Below, piece by piece: positions 45,982 through 55,080 of a DNA stretch of 64,000 nt. This DNA comes from JAAYJT01 sp037446395 (lineage in GTDB: Bacteria; Bacteroidota; Bacteroidia; Bacteroidales; JAAYJT01). The first letter of the stretch is position 1, and each line of letters begins with the position of its first letter. A program made the translations under genes and the position numbers. Where the stretch lies: contig JBBIIP010000004.1 of NCBI GenBank assembly GCA_037446395.1, positions 62,001 to 126,000 on the forward strand, read 5' to 3'. Under the pieces are notes generated by a model. It did not search any database, was not told the DNA's origin, and saw only the letters and a list, made by a program, of their open reading frames with translations.

Positions 45982-47055
45982 CTACCTTTTCACCCTGGCA
46001 TTTCCTTCCCATATGCTCCAAATCGTCTCTTCGTCGGCGGGTTGGGCATAATCTGTTTCAAATGTGGTGGCCAATGCCCCTGAAGCCCAGCCGAATTGCA
46101 GCCATTTTTCGGCCGTCCATCCTTTAAGTATCGCATAAAGCATTCCGCCAACAAAACCATCGCCCCCGCCAATGCGGTCGAGCACTGAAATGGGCCTGGG
46201 TTTTATGACTTGCCACTGGTTGTCTGCAAGCATGATTGCCCCCCATAGATGTTGGTTCACACTAACTACTTCGCGCAATGTTGTGGCAAATACTGATGCA
46301 TTTGGGAATGACTGCTTTACGTTTCCAATCATTGCCTTGAAACCTTCTATTTCGGCTTCAATATCTTTTCCTCCAACCTTGGGGCCTTTAATATCAAGGC
46401 AAAGCTGAAAATCTTCTTCGTTGCCCACCAGGATATCTGATGCGGAGGCAATTTCTGCGAATATATCATGCAGCTCTTTTTCGCGGCCTTTCCAAAATGA
46501 GGCTCTATAATTCAGGTCAAATGAAATGCGTGTGCCGTATTTTTTGGCTGCGCGGGCAAGTTCGAGACAGAACAAACTGGTTTCGTGCGAAAGCGCTGCG
46601 ATGAGACCCGAAAGATGCACAATCTGAACGCCTTCTGCCCTAAAAATACGCTCTAAATCAAAATCCTTGACATTCAGCGTGCGGCCAACCTCTCCTGCCC
46701 TGTCGTTATGCACACGTGGCCCTCGGGTACCAAACCCGCTATCGGCTATATTAAACTGGTGGCGATAGCCCCAGGGGCCACCCTGTTCAACATCAGGACC
46801 TTCGAATTCCATGTTGCGTGCCCGGAGGTTGGCTTTTATATATTGGGCAATAGGGCTACCTTTTACAAACGTAGTGAGCACCTTCACCGGTAATCCGAGG
46901 TAAGATGAAATGCTGGCGACATTGGTTTCTGCACTGGTGGCCTGCATTCTTAAGATATCGCTCGATTGAACTGGTTGTCCGTTCATAGGTGTGATGCGAA
47001 CCCCCATACTGGTAGGTACTAATAATGAGTATTTGCAGTTGGATTTAAGTTCCAT
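45982..47055 (-). CDS. PfkB-family sugar (acid) kinase, KDG-kinase-like
   Basis: 357 aa ribokinase-fold kinase. The C-terminal catalytic and ATP motif is DRIGGGDGFVGGMLYAIL, with the base Asp in GGGD; ISFDLNYRASFWKG near 180 is the stretch seen in 2-keto-3-deoxygluconate kinases. It is a paralogue of the next kinase upstream, with which it shares the RxN(Y)R...W and GNEEDF/GNEEDA patterns. Phosphorylation of KDG to KDPG is the expected role; with two copies, one could have changed substrate, for example to another aldonate handled by the LarA-like epimerase. Confidence 0.85.
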   Translation of the reverse strand: MELKSNCKYSLLVPTSMGVRITPMNGQPVQSSDILRMQATSAETNVASISSYLGLPVKVLTTFVKGSPIAQYIKANLRARNMEFEGPDVEQGGPWGYRHQFNIADSGFGTRGPRVHNDRAGEVGRTLNVKDFDLERIFRAEGVQIVHLSGLIAALSHETSLFCLELARAAKKYGTRISFDLNYRASFWKGREKELHDIFAEIASASDILVGNEEDFQLCLDIKGPKVGGKDIEAEIEGFKAMIGNVKQSFPNASVFATTLREVVSVNQHLWGAIMLADNQWQVIKPRPISVLDRIGGGDGFVGGMLYAILKGWTAEKWLQFGWASGALATTFETDYAQPADEETIWSIWEGNARVKR

Positions 47056-47114
47056 GACAATTAAAATAAGTATGTAATAATATTTTCTGGTACAATAAAT
47101 TGATTACAAATAAA

Positions 47115-48158
47115 TTATCTTGCTACCCTCCCTGAAGCATCGCCGGCCATCAGTTTTTCGACTTCCTCAACGGTGACCAGGTTAAAGTCGCCGTAGATGG
47201 TGTGTTTTAGGCACGAAGCAGCGACCGCAAAATCCAGTGCTTTTTGATTTTCGTCTGCGTAATTCAGGAACCCATATATCAAGCCTCCCATAAATGCATC
47301 GCCTCCGCCCACACGATCAACAATGTGCGTAATGTCATATTGGCGAGATTTAAAGAGAGTGCTTCCATCCCACAGTACGCCTGCCCAAGTGTTGTGGTTG
47401 GCACTAATTGATCCCCTGAGGGTGGTAATAACTTTTTTACATCGCGGAAATGCTTTCATGATTTGTTTTGATACGGATTCATATGCTTCGACATCAACAT
47501 GGCCCTGTGTTATATCAACTCCTTTCGGGTGAATTCCGAGCACCATTGCGGCATCTTCTTCATTTCCGAGGATAACATCTGTCCCGGACAATAATTCGGG
47601 CATCACATCGCTTGCTTTTTTGCCATACTTCCACAAGTTCTTGCGATAGTTCAGATCGCACGAGACCATGATTCCTTTTCGGTTGGCAGTCTTTATGGCT
47701 TCACCACAAACCTCTGCCGCACCCTGCGAAATGGCAGGCGTGATACCCGTCCAATGAAACCAGTTAGCATCTTCCAGAGCAGTGTTCCAATCAATCATTC
47801 CAGGTCTGATTTCAGAAATGGCCGAGTTAGCCCTGTCGTAGATAACTTTACTTCCGCGACTCACGGCACCGGTTTCCAAAAAATAGATCCCCAGGCGATT
47901 CCCTCCAAAAATTATTTTTTCAACACCAACCCCAAACCGCCTCAGATCCATAATGCAAGCCCTGGCAATATCATTGTCTGGCAAGCGCGTGATGAAGTCA
48001 ACCGGAACGCCAAAGTTGGCCAGCGACACAGCCACATTTGCCTCACCTCCTCCGAAGCTGGCAATGTAATTGTTTGACTGGCAAAATCTTAAATTACCTG
48101 GTGTAGCCAGCCGCAACATAATTTCTCCGAAAAGCACCACTTGATTTTTCATCCGCAT
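47115..48158 (-). CDS. kdgK: PfkB-family 2-keto-3-deoxygluconate kinase
   Basis: 347 aa (start ATG 48158 or 48152). It begins VVLFGEIMLRLATPGNLRF, the usual start of Bacteroidota and Bacillus KdgK, with GGGEANVAVSLANFG near 35, SCDLNYRKNLWKYGK near 175, and the catalytic RVGGGDAFMGGLIYGFL near 280. Supplies KDPG to the aldolase at 37008. It lies 59 bp upstream of its paralogue. The 128-bp gap in front contains oppositely oriented TGGAAACG octamers (48179-48186 and 48236-48243), which may be a regulatory site. Confidence 0.9.
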   Translation of the reverse strand: MRMKNQVVLFGEIMLRLATPGNLRFCQSNNYIASFGGGEANVAVSLANFGVPVDFITRLPDNDIARACIMDLRRFGVGVEKIIFGGNRLGIYFLETGAVSRGSKVIYDRANSAISEIRPGMIDWNTALEDANWFHWTGITPAISQGAAEVCGEAIKTANRKGIMVSCDLNYRKNLWKYGKKASDVMPELLSGTDVILGNEEDAAMVLGIHPKGVDITQGHVDVEAYESVSKQIMKAFPRCKKVITTLRGSISANHNTWAGVLWDGSTLFKSRQYDITHIVDRVGGGDAFMGGLIYGFLNYADENQKALDFAVAASCLKHTIYGDFNLVTVEEVEKLMAGDASGRVAR

Positions 48159-48286
48159 TTTAATTTTTTAAACTCTTGTGGAAACGCCATATTTGCAACT
48201 TTTATCGAAGTTTGATATTGTCTTGCAAACCTGATCGTTTCCATGTTAATTTCAGTTAATTTTTAACAACACAATCACAAATCCTC

Positions 48287-49138
48287 TTAAACACCTCCAA
48301 AAGCACTGTATCCTCCGTCAACCGGTATCACAATTCCGGTAATAAATTCCGAAAAATCTGAAAGCAGAAAAAGTACGGTTCCGGCCAGGTCGCCAGGATT
48401 GCCAAATTTGCCCATGGGGGTGTTGGCAATAATTCGCGCACCACGCGCGGTAAGCACTCCGGTGGATTCATTGGTGAGGAGGAAGCGATTTTGGTTGGTA
48501 AGAAAAAACCCTGGCGCGATGGCATTTACTCTCACACCCGTCTTACCAAGATGAACAGCCAACCATTGGGTAAAATTGTTTACGGCGGATTTTGCAGCCG
48601 AGTATGCTGGAATTTTTGTAAGTGGTTTAAACGAATTCATTGATGAAATGTTAATGACAACGCCCCTGCCTTGCTCTATCATTTCAGGGGTAAATATCAT
48701 GGTAGGAAGCAAGGTGCCGAGGAAGTTTAAATCAAAAACTTTCTGAAATCCTTCAACTTCCAGCCCGTAGAATGTATCGCCCCATTCAATTTTTTCGCCC
48801 GGAATAAGTTGTTCGAGCTTTGTTGTGGCTTTCGGTGAGTTACCACCCGCTCCGTTAATTAGGAAATGAATTGCTCCCAAATGCTTATGAATGTAGCGTT
48901 TGGCTTCTTCAAGCGAGGGTTTTTCAAGCACATTTGCAGCCACTCCAACAGCTTTGATTTTATATTCTGAGGACAATGCTTCAGCCAGTTGATTGGCTGC
49001 TTCCGCGTCAAGATCAACTATTGCCAGGTTTATTCCCGACTTTGCAAGTGCAGTGGCTATTGATGCGCCCAAAATTCCTGCTCCGCCTGTGATTACACAG
49101 TTCTTGTTTCGCAGGTGTTCAAAAGAATAATTTTCCAT
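48287..49138 (-). CDS. uxuB: SDR-type D-mannonate oxidoreductase (fructuronate reductase)
   Basis: 283-aa short-chain dehydrogenase: CVITGGAGILGASIA near residue 14, NGAGGN near 94, active-site Ser in VINISSMNSF and Tyr-x3-Lys in IPAYSAAKSAVNNF. The insert between the NGAGGN strand and the next helix (LEQLIPGEKIEWGDTFYGLE) is typical of the SDR enzymes that replace classical UxuB in Bacteroidota and Thermotoga. It would reduce fructuronate, supplied by uronate isomerase and tagaturonate epimerase encoded divergently, to D-mannonate. No mannonate dehydratase gene follows, which leaves the next step open within this window. Confidence 0.85.
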   Translation of the reverse strand: MENYSFEHLRNKNCVITGGAGILGASIATALAKSGINLAIVDLDAEAANQLAEALSSEYKIKAVGVAANVLEKPSLEEAKRYIHKHLGAIHFLINGAGGNSPKATTKLEQLIPGEKIEWGDTFYGLEVEGFQKVFDLNFLGTLLPTMIFTPEMIEQGRGVVINISSMNSFKPLTKIPAYSAAKSAVNNFTQWLAVHLGKTGVRVNAIAPGFFLTNQNRFLLTNESTGVLTARGARIIANTPMGKFGNPGDLAGTVLFLLSDFSEFITGIVIPVDGGYSAFGGV

Positions 49139-49145
49139 TTTTCGA

Positions 49146-50225
49146 TTATAGATTGGTCAGATAATAATCAAGATTTTCTGGGGTAATAATATCAATTGGA
49201 AGATACTGGTATTTCGGGACAGTTTTTTTCAGCACAAAATGATCGAACAAGGTCATAAAGCTCAAATATCCCTGAACCAAAGGTTTTTGGCTGATCAGGA
49301 AGTCTATGCGGTCGTTTCGCAAGTGCATCATATTGATATCGAGCAAGTCGTAGCCAACAAGACGGATGTTGTTAATATTATTTCTTGCAAAAAAATCAGC
49401 GACAAGAAATACCCTGGAATTGGTCACAAATATACCATCGGGAAGTGAGCCTGAAATACCGGAAAGAAGTTCTTTGTTCAGAATATCATTGATGCTTTCA
49501 AAATCACCTTGAATTATATCTAATTTTTGCAGCTTCTTATGAGATAATGAATGCTGGGAAAAGAACGCCCTGAACCCCTCCTCCCGGTTGAGTAAGTGCA
49601 GATTTGCGCTTTTTCGGCTTATGAAATTAACAACTAAAAATTTTGCGTCGTCGGGAGTCCCATAATTAAGGAGCCTCGCTGCCACCATCCCGCTTCTGAA
49701 CGAATCCTGTCCGACAAAAGAGAGTCTTTCCAGGTTTGCCATGTCGGCGTTGATGAATAAAACCTCAATATCAAGTTCCTGGCATTGGTTTACGAAATCT
49801 TTCGCAGGCCCTGCAAAAATGGGTGCCAGGATAACTCCGTCGGGTTTGCTTTTAAGCAGCTCTGAGGAAACTTTCAGGAATGAATTCTTGTTAAAATATT
49901 TAAAAAAATAAGGTTCGTGCTCAATTCCATAGTGCTTCACCTGGGCATGAGCCTTTGCAAATCCGGCAGCAGGGATGGTCCAAAACTGGCTACTGTCATC
50001 GGCTTCAGGTATAAGTGATGCAAACCGATATATTTTTTTTGATGCCAGGGTGCTGGCCAGAATATCAGGTTTGTAGTTCATTTCTTCAATGATCTTCAAG
50101 ATCTTTTTGCGTGTTGCAGGAGCTACTTCGCTGCGGTTATGGAGCACCCGATCAATGGTTCCGGTTGAAACGCCAGCCTTGGTTGCAATATCAGAAATCC
50201 GAACCCTTGAGAACTTATCAGGCAT
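49146..50225 (-). CDS. LacI-family regulator of the uxaE/uxuB region
   Basis: 359 aa. Helix-turn-helix and hinge at residues 7-57 (RISDIATKAGVSTGTIDRVL, then MNYKPDILASTLASKK), then a substrate-binding-protein-like domain that starts with FASLIPEADDSSQFW. It resembles the subgroup with sugar-binding-protein (peripla_BP-type) effector domains. It is the first gene of the long - strand sugar-acid unit, divergent from uxaE-uxaC, so it probably controls both directions. TAGCTTTG (50273-50266, complement) may be its own -7 box. Confidence 0.9.
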   Translation of the reverse strand: MPDKFSRVRISDIATKAGVSTGTIDRVLHNRSEVAPATRKKILKIIEEMNYKPDILASTLASKKIYRFASLIPEADDSSQFWTIPAAGFAKAHAQVKHYGIEHEPYFFKYFNKNSFLKVSSELLKSKPDGVILAPIFAGPAKDFVNQCQELDIEVLFINADMANLERLSFVGQDSFRSGMVAARLLNYGTPDDAKFLVVNFISRKSANLHLLNREEGFRAFFSQHSLSHKKLQKLDIIQGDFESINDILNKELLSGISGSLPDGIFVTNSRVFLVADFFARNNINNIRLVGYDLLDINMMHLRNDRIDFLISQKPLVQGYLSFMTLFDHFVLKKTVPKYQYLPIDIITPENLDYYLTNL

Positions 50226-50263
50226 AGAAGATGAAATGAAAAGTTCTTTTTTTATTTGTTTTC

Positions 50264-50306
50264 TGCAAAGCTATGCAAATTTTTTCTAATTTCGTGGGCG
50301 CACACG
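50264..50306. promoter_or_regulatory. Candidate operators between lacI-type gene and uxaE
   Basis: Two short inverted repeats lie in the divergent promoter region. TGCAAAGCTATGCA (50264-50277) contains the possible -7 box of the regulator. CGTGGGCGCACACG (50293-50306) is symmetric at all but one pair and is centred on GCGC, the CG-type centre common for LacI-family operators. I do not find further copies elsewhere, so this is weaker than the 37721/38894 pair. Confidence 0.35.
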
Positions 50307-50338
50307 GTAATTTTTTTTACTTCCAAAAACAAAATAAT

Positions 50339-51589
50339 ATGACAGAACTAGGCAAGTATTCATTTGGAATTGGCGACCGTTTTTCGATGCAAGGCGAATC
50401 CCAGTTGAAAGCGTTGAAGATGGCTTTGGAAAAAGGCTTCGAAGTGATTCCGGTTTGGAACAAATCGAATCGGGAGCATGTAACGATTGGATCGCTGCCC
50501 GGGCATACACGATTGGCGGCAGACAAGGCTGTTGAGAAAATGGGGTGGAACAAGCCATATTTTGTGGATGCCGACCATATTAACAAAAGCAATGTGGATA
50601 AATTCATCGATTGCTGTGATTTCTTTACCATTGATGTTGCGGATTATATTGGAAAGATGGCCGAAAGAAGTGATATAGAAACATTTATTTCTAAGAACAA
50701 GGAATTTACAGGGCAATTCAGTGTTCCCGGTGGCGATCAAAATTTTGAGATTACTAATGCTACATTACAAACAATTGCGGGCAAATTTCTTTACGCTATC
50801 AAGCAAGCGGCTGAAATCTATCGCTATATCTCGTCAAAGAAAGGCCCGGCTAACTTTGTAGCGGAAATTTCGATGGATGAGGTGAATGATGCCCAATCCC
50901 CGGTTGAGCTATTTTTCATTTTATCAGCCGTTGCTGCAGAAAAAATACCTTTGGCCAACATTGCGCCTAAATTTACAGGACGTTTTAATAAGGGGGTTGA
51001 TTATATCGGCGATTTGGTTCTTTTTGAAAAGGAATTTACTCAGGATTTGCTGGTTATTGATCATGCTATCAAAACTTTTGGCTTGCCTTCCTCACTGAAA
51101 CTAAGTGTACACAGTGGCAGCGACAAGTTCAGTATTTATCCAATAATTGGGAAGTTATTAAAAAAGTATGACAAAGGAATTCATGTGAAGACAGCAGGTA
51201 CCACCTGGCTCGAGGAGGCCATCGGCCTTTCAATGGCCGGAGGAGAAGCACTCGAACTGATGAAAACCATTTATTACAAGGCACTCAACCGGTTTGATGA
51301 ATTGACAGGCCCTTACTCAACTGTCATAGACATTGACCGTAAACAACTGCCATTGGTTGCCGAAGTATCAGCATGGAATGGTGAGCAAATGGCCGATGCC
51401 CTGCGGCATATCCCTGGTAACCCTTCCTATAATCCACATTTACGCCAATTAATGCATGTGGCCTATAAATTAGCTGCCGAAGAAGGCAATGGGTACTATA
51501 GCCTGTTAAGGACAAATCAGGAGATTGTAGGTCAACAAGTTACAATCAATATTTATGAGCGTCACCTGAAGAGGCTTTTTGGATTTTAA
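50339..51589 (+). CDS. uxaE: Tagaturonate/fructuronate epimerase
   Basis: 416 aa from ATG 50339; the upstream TTG/ATG-like starts would run into the promoter. The protein matches the UxaE family (tagaturonate epimerase, first described from Thermotoga): GKYSFGIGDRFSMQGESQLKA at the N-terminus, DADHINKSNVDKFI near 77, FVAEISMDEVNDAQSP, KLSVHSGSDKFSIYP and HVKTAGTTWLEEA. It joins the galacturonate branch to the glucuronate branch, so the classical UxaB/UxaA pair is not needed. The uronate isomerase gene follows 46 bp later. Confidence 0.9.
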   Translation: MTELGKYSFGIGDRFSMQGESQLKALKMALEKGFEVIPVWNKSNREHVTIGSLPGHTRLAADKAVEKMGWNKPYFVDADHINKSNVDKFIDCCDFFTIDVADYIGKMAERSDIETFISKNKEFTGQFSVPGGDQNFEITNATLQTIAGKFLYAIKQAAEIYRYISSKKGPANFVAEISMDEVNDAQSPVELFFILSAVAAEKIPLANIAPKFTGRFNKGVDYIGDLVLFEKEFTQDLLVIDHAIKTFGLPSSLKLSVHSGSDKFSIYPIIGKLLKKYDKGIHVKTAGTTWLEEAIGLSMAGGEALELMKTIYYKALNRFDELTGPYSTVIDIDRKQLPLVAEVSAWNGEQMADALRHIPGNPSYNPHLRQLMHVAYKLAAEEGNGYYSLLRTNQEIVGQQVTINIYERHLKRLFGF

Positions 51590-51635
51590 TTTAATCTTTC
51601 AGAGCTAAGACCAGCTATTTTAAAACCTGACCACT

Positions 51636-53036
51636 ATGAAAAAATTGATGGACGAGAATTTCCTGCTCGAAACAAAGTCAGCGGAAGAGTTGTATCATGG
51701 CTTTGCCAGCGATATGCCAATCATTGATTACCATTGTCATCTTCCGCCTGCAGAAATTGCAGATGACCGGAAATTTGAAAACATCACAAAAATATGGCTC
51801 GATGGCGACCATTATAAATGGAGGGCTATGCGTGCACATGGAGTCAACGAAAAGTATTGCACAGGAGATGCTTCTGATTACGAGAAATTTGAAAAATGGT
51901 CAGAAACGGTTCCCTTTACCCTGCGAAATCCTCTTTATCACTGGACACACATGGAATTGCGCCGCCCTTTTGGTATCACAAAACTCCTCGATTCAACAAC
52001 AGCCAGGGAGATTTATGACAAAACCACCGCATTGCTCTCGACCGATGAATTCAGCGTCAGAGGTATCATGCAGAAAATGAATGTTGAGCTTGTTTGCACC
52101 ACAGATGACCCTATTGACAACCTTGAAGCCCATCAGAAAATCAGGAATGATGGATTCAAAATCAGGGTTTTGCCAACCTGGAGGCCCGATCGTGCGATGA
52201 TATTCGAAAACACAGTTTCATTCAACCATTATATTGCTCAACTGGAGCAAATCACCAATATTTCTATTTCAGCATTTAACCCTTTCCTGGATGCACTGAT
52301 AGAACGACACGATTACTTTCATGCTCACGGTTGCCGCCTCTCCGACCATGGACTGGAAACCATGTATGCCGAAAACTTTACTGACAAAGAAATAAACGAG
52401 ATCTTTCTTCAACTGAGGCAAAATAGGGAAATTTCCCGGTCTGACAGGCTCAAATTTAAATCGGCCATGCTCATTCACTTTGCAGTAATGGATCATGAAA
52501 AAGGCTGGGCTCAGCAGTTTCATCTGGGCGCTCTGCGAAATAATTCCGATCGTATGTATCGAATGCTCGGACCCGATAAAGGCTTCGATTCAATTGGTGA
52601 TTTTGAAATTGCAATTTCTTTGTCGCGATTTCTGAATAAATTAGACAGTGAAAATCGTTTGGCCAAGACCATATTGTATAACCTCAATCCCCGCGACAAT
52701 GAGTTGATTGCAACCATGGCAGGCAACTTTAATGATGGATCGGTGGCCGGAAAAATGCAGTTTGGAAGTGGCTGGTGGTTCCTCGACCAGAAAGACGGTA
52801 TGCAGCGTCAACTTAATGCACTCTCTGCGCTTGGGCTGCTCAGCCATTTTGTTGGGATGCTGACAGATTCCAGAAGTTTTCTCTCCTATCCGCGCCATGA
52901 TTATTTCAGAAGAATCTTGTGCAACCTCCTTGGCAAGGACATGGAAAACGGGGAAATTCCCTATGATTTGAAACTTGTGGGAAGCATGGTGCAGAATATC
53001 TGCTATTATAACGCCAAAAACTATTTTGGGTTTTAA
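51636..53036 (+). CDS. uxaC: Uronate isomerase
   Basis: Converts D-glucuronate to D-fructuronate and D-galacturonate to D-tagaturonate. 466 aa, standard length. Amidohydrolase-fold motifs: IIDYHCHLPPAEIADD near residue 30, TTDDPIDNLEAHQ near 150, MLIHFAVMDHEKGW near 268 and GSGWWFLDQKDGM near 373 (catalytic Arg/Asp loops of UxaC). Cytoplasmic. Takes up what the TRAP transporter imports and passes it to UxaE and the SDR mannonate oxidoreductase. Confidence 0.97.
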   Translation: MKKLMDENFLLETKSAEELYHGFASDMPIIDYHCHLPPAEIADDRKFENITKIWLDGDHYKWRAMRAHGVNEKYCTGDASDYEKFEKWSETVPFTLRNPLYHWTHMELRRPFGITKLLDSTTAREIYDKTTALLSTDEFSVRGIMQKMNVELVCTTDDPIDNLEAHQKIRNDGFKIRVLPTWRPDRAMIFENTVSFNHYIAQLEQITNISISAFNPFLDALIERHDYFHAHGCRLSDHGLETMYAENFTDKEINEIFLQLRQNREISRSDRLKFKSAMLIHFAVMDHEKGWAQQFHLGALRNNSDRMYRMLGPDKGFDSIGDFEIAISLSRFLNKLDSENRLAKTILYNLNPRDNELIATMAGNFNDGSVAGKMQFGSGWWFLDQKDGMQRQLNALSALGLLSHFVGMLTDSRSFLSYPRHDYFRRILCNLLGKDMENGEIPYDLKLVGSMVQNICYYNAKNYFGF

Positions 53037-53104
53037 AACATAGGGCCTTCGGCCATGAATGAGCGTTTACTTCCTGCTAGTGCTTCTTTGGGGTTGGTCT
53101 ACCA

Positions 53105-54172
53105 TCACAAAGAACCCAAAAATCTTTTTGTATTGGCCTTGATGATGCGGATGAATGGGCTTGACTCAATGTCGGGTTTCCACGATTCGGAAAAGTATTC
53201 AGGATTGGTTTCTTTCGCGAAAATATTTTCTATCGTATAGTCTGCAATTTCCTCATGATTAAGCTGGTGAGCCCATTCGATGCGCATTGACGAATCTGCG
53301 CCGGGTCCAGTATTTTGATATTCGGCGTAGTAGCATGTGCGATGGTTTTCATTTCCTCTCCAGACTGACCATCCTGCCGGATTAATGGAACCATCCAGAA
53401 ATGATTCAACAATAACCGTCCGGGCAAAGGGTCGCCAGGGCCTGCCCAGAAAAACCTTCTCAACCTGTGGTGAGCTGGTGAAACGAGAATTGAAAAACAC
53501 ATATCCAAACCTGGCATTTTTTTCGGTAGATGCAGCAGTAATAAAGGAACCAGTTTTCAAACTATTGATATGACAACTATCGAAAACAACTGTACTTCTA
53601 CCGAAAATGTAATCGGTCGTGCCTTCTATAAAACAATCCTTCAAAAAGTTACGGTAATGGCCAAAAGTGTAATAAGTGTCCTGGTGGCCAATAATTTTGC
53701 AATGGTAGAAAACCTGCCTGTCGGCATTGGTACGAAGTGCGACAGCCTGCCCCACGGGTCCAGCAGAGTTTGCGAAAGTCAGGTTCAGCGCGATGAAATC
53801 AGATGCATCAGCAGCAAAACTGAAGGAGGTGTTGGTTCTGATGGTATCACCATTCACAACTTTTCCGGAAAAGTCATCCCAGGTTAGAATCACTTTATCC
53901 ACGTCTTCGCCCACAAGTGTAATAAAGGGTTTTGCAGAGCTTACAGTGATTTTTTCCTTATAAACCCCGTTTCTAATAAAAATGATCTTACGTTGCTGAT
54001 TTCCATCCGGTACAAGGTTAATAGCCGCCTGAACAGTACCGGCGTTGCCTGTGCCATCCTGGGCTACTATAATATCAATCCATGGCTTCAGAAGTTGCTT
54101 CAGATTCTGGGCAATTGCATATTTCCCTATCAATAAGAGAAGTATGAAGGCTGCAACTTTAATGCTTTTCAT
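53105..54172 (-). CDS. Pectin methylesterase (CE8)
   Basis: Hydrolyses methyl esters of homogalacturonan, releasing methanol. 355 aa from ATG 54172 (TTG 54184 rejected). Signal peptide to AIAQ (about 21), no lipobox, so periplasmic. Catalytic features in order: GPVGQAVALRTNADR (Gln), IIGHQDTYYTFGHYR (Asp), GTTDYIFGRSTVVFD (Asp) and LGRPWRPFARTV (Arg). It is the last gene of a three-gene - strand unit, 49 bp after the acetylesterase, headed by a methyltransferase-type gene. Confidence 0.96.
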   Translation of the reverse strand: MKSIKVAAFILLLLIGKYAIAQNLKQLLKPWIDIIVAQDGTGNAGTVQAAINLVPDGNQQRKIIFIRNGVYKEKITVSSAKPFITLVGEDVDKVILTWDDFSGKVVNGDTIRTNTSFSFAADASDFIALNLTFANSAGPVGQAVALRTNADRQVFYHCKIIGHQDTYYTFGHYRNFLKDCFIEGTTDYIFGRSTVVFDSCHINSLKTGSFITAASTEKNARFGYVFFNSRFTSSPQVEKVFLGRPWRPFARTVIVESFLDGSINPAGWSVWRGNENHRTCYYAEYQNTGPGADSSMRIEWAHQLNHEEIADYTIENIFAKETNPEYFSESWKPDIESSPFIRIIKANTKRFLGSL

Positions 54173-54221
54173 TTTTTCACTCAATAATGTTTATATTTGA
54201 AAAACAACTGTAGGTTGGGTT

Positions 54222-55001
54222 TCAATTTTTCAATTCTTTTAACCCTTGATACACCAATCGCGCCACCTCCCGGGCTCCTTCGGGCTGGAAATGTGTGTTA
54301 TCGGACAATCCCTCCGGATAGGCTTGGTATTTGCCTGGAGGAAGGTTCATAAAATATTTGGCCGAAACATAATCGCGTCCCATTTTGGTAAATAATGCGC
54401 GTGAGAGTTCAGTAAGATCAATCAAATGAACCCCGAGCTCCTGCGCCACCTCTGTCATTGCCTGGGGGTAGTTGCCATGAGAACTCTGCAAACTGTCGTT
54501 TACCCATGGGTAGTTTCTACATACTGAGGTTATGAGAACTGGAATGGCACCTTTTTGGCGAGACTGGTTTACATATAACCTCAAAAATTCTTTGTAGCCA
54601 GGCAAACTGACGTATCTTTCGAGCTTGCTTTCCGATGCATCATTATGTCCGAATTGCATCAACACCCAATCTCCCGGCTTGAGCTGACCGTAAACTTCTG
54701 CCCATCTTCCTTCTTCGAAAAAGGAACGCGTGCTCCTGCCGCCGCGTGCACGGTTTTGAACCTGCACCTGAGCTGCCTTCATGGCCGGAATTTCTTTTAG
54801 GCTGTCGGAAACCATAAATTCTACGAATTCCTGCCCCCAGCCGGTTTGAGGATATCGTTCTTTCAAATAGTCTTCGCCATAATTTGCATAGTCGGCCATG
54901 GTTGAATCTCCAATCAGCCAGATGTTGATATTTTTTGTCCCCTCACAGGAACCCAATACAAAGAGTATCAAACTCAAACCAATAATCGCTTTTTGTTTCA
55001 T
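54222..55001 (-). CDS. Rhamnogalacturonan acetylesterase (CE12, SGNH hydrolase), lipoprotein
   Basis: Removes acetyl groups from rhamnogalacturonan. 259 aa from ATG 55001 (the TTG at 55055 adds a poor N-terminus). Lipobox at VLGSC near residue 19. SGNH blocks: Ser in IWLIGDSTMADY, Gly in RARGGRSTRSF, Asn in MQFGHNDASE, and Asp/His in LSDNTHFQPEG. It lies between the pectin methylesterase and the URO-D-family methyltransferase genes, 79 bp after the latter. Confidence 0.93.
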   Translation of the reverse strand: MKQKAIIGLSLILFVLGSCEGTKNINIWLIGDSTMADYANYGEDYLKERYPQTGWGQEFVEFMVSDSLKEIPAMKAAQVQVQNRARGGRSTRSFFEEGRWAEVYGQLKPGDWVLMQFGHNDASESKLERYVSLPGYKEFLRLYVNQSRQKGAIPVLITSVCRNYPWVNDSLQSSHGNYPQAMTEVAQELGVHLIDLTELSRALFTKMGRDYVSAKYFMNLPPGKYQAYPEGLSDNTHFQPEGAREVARLVYQGLKELKN

Positions 55002-55080
55002 CGTCGGGATTATAACAAGGAAAAATAATGGATTTATATTTTGAAAAAATATCAAATATATTTATTTGAAAAATTGCCTC

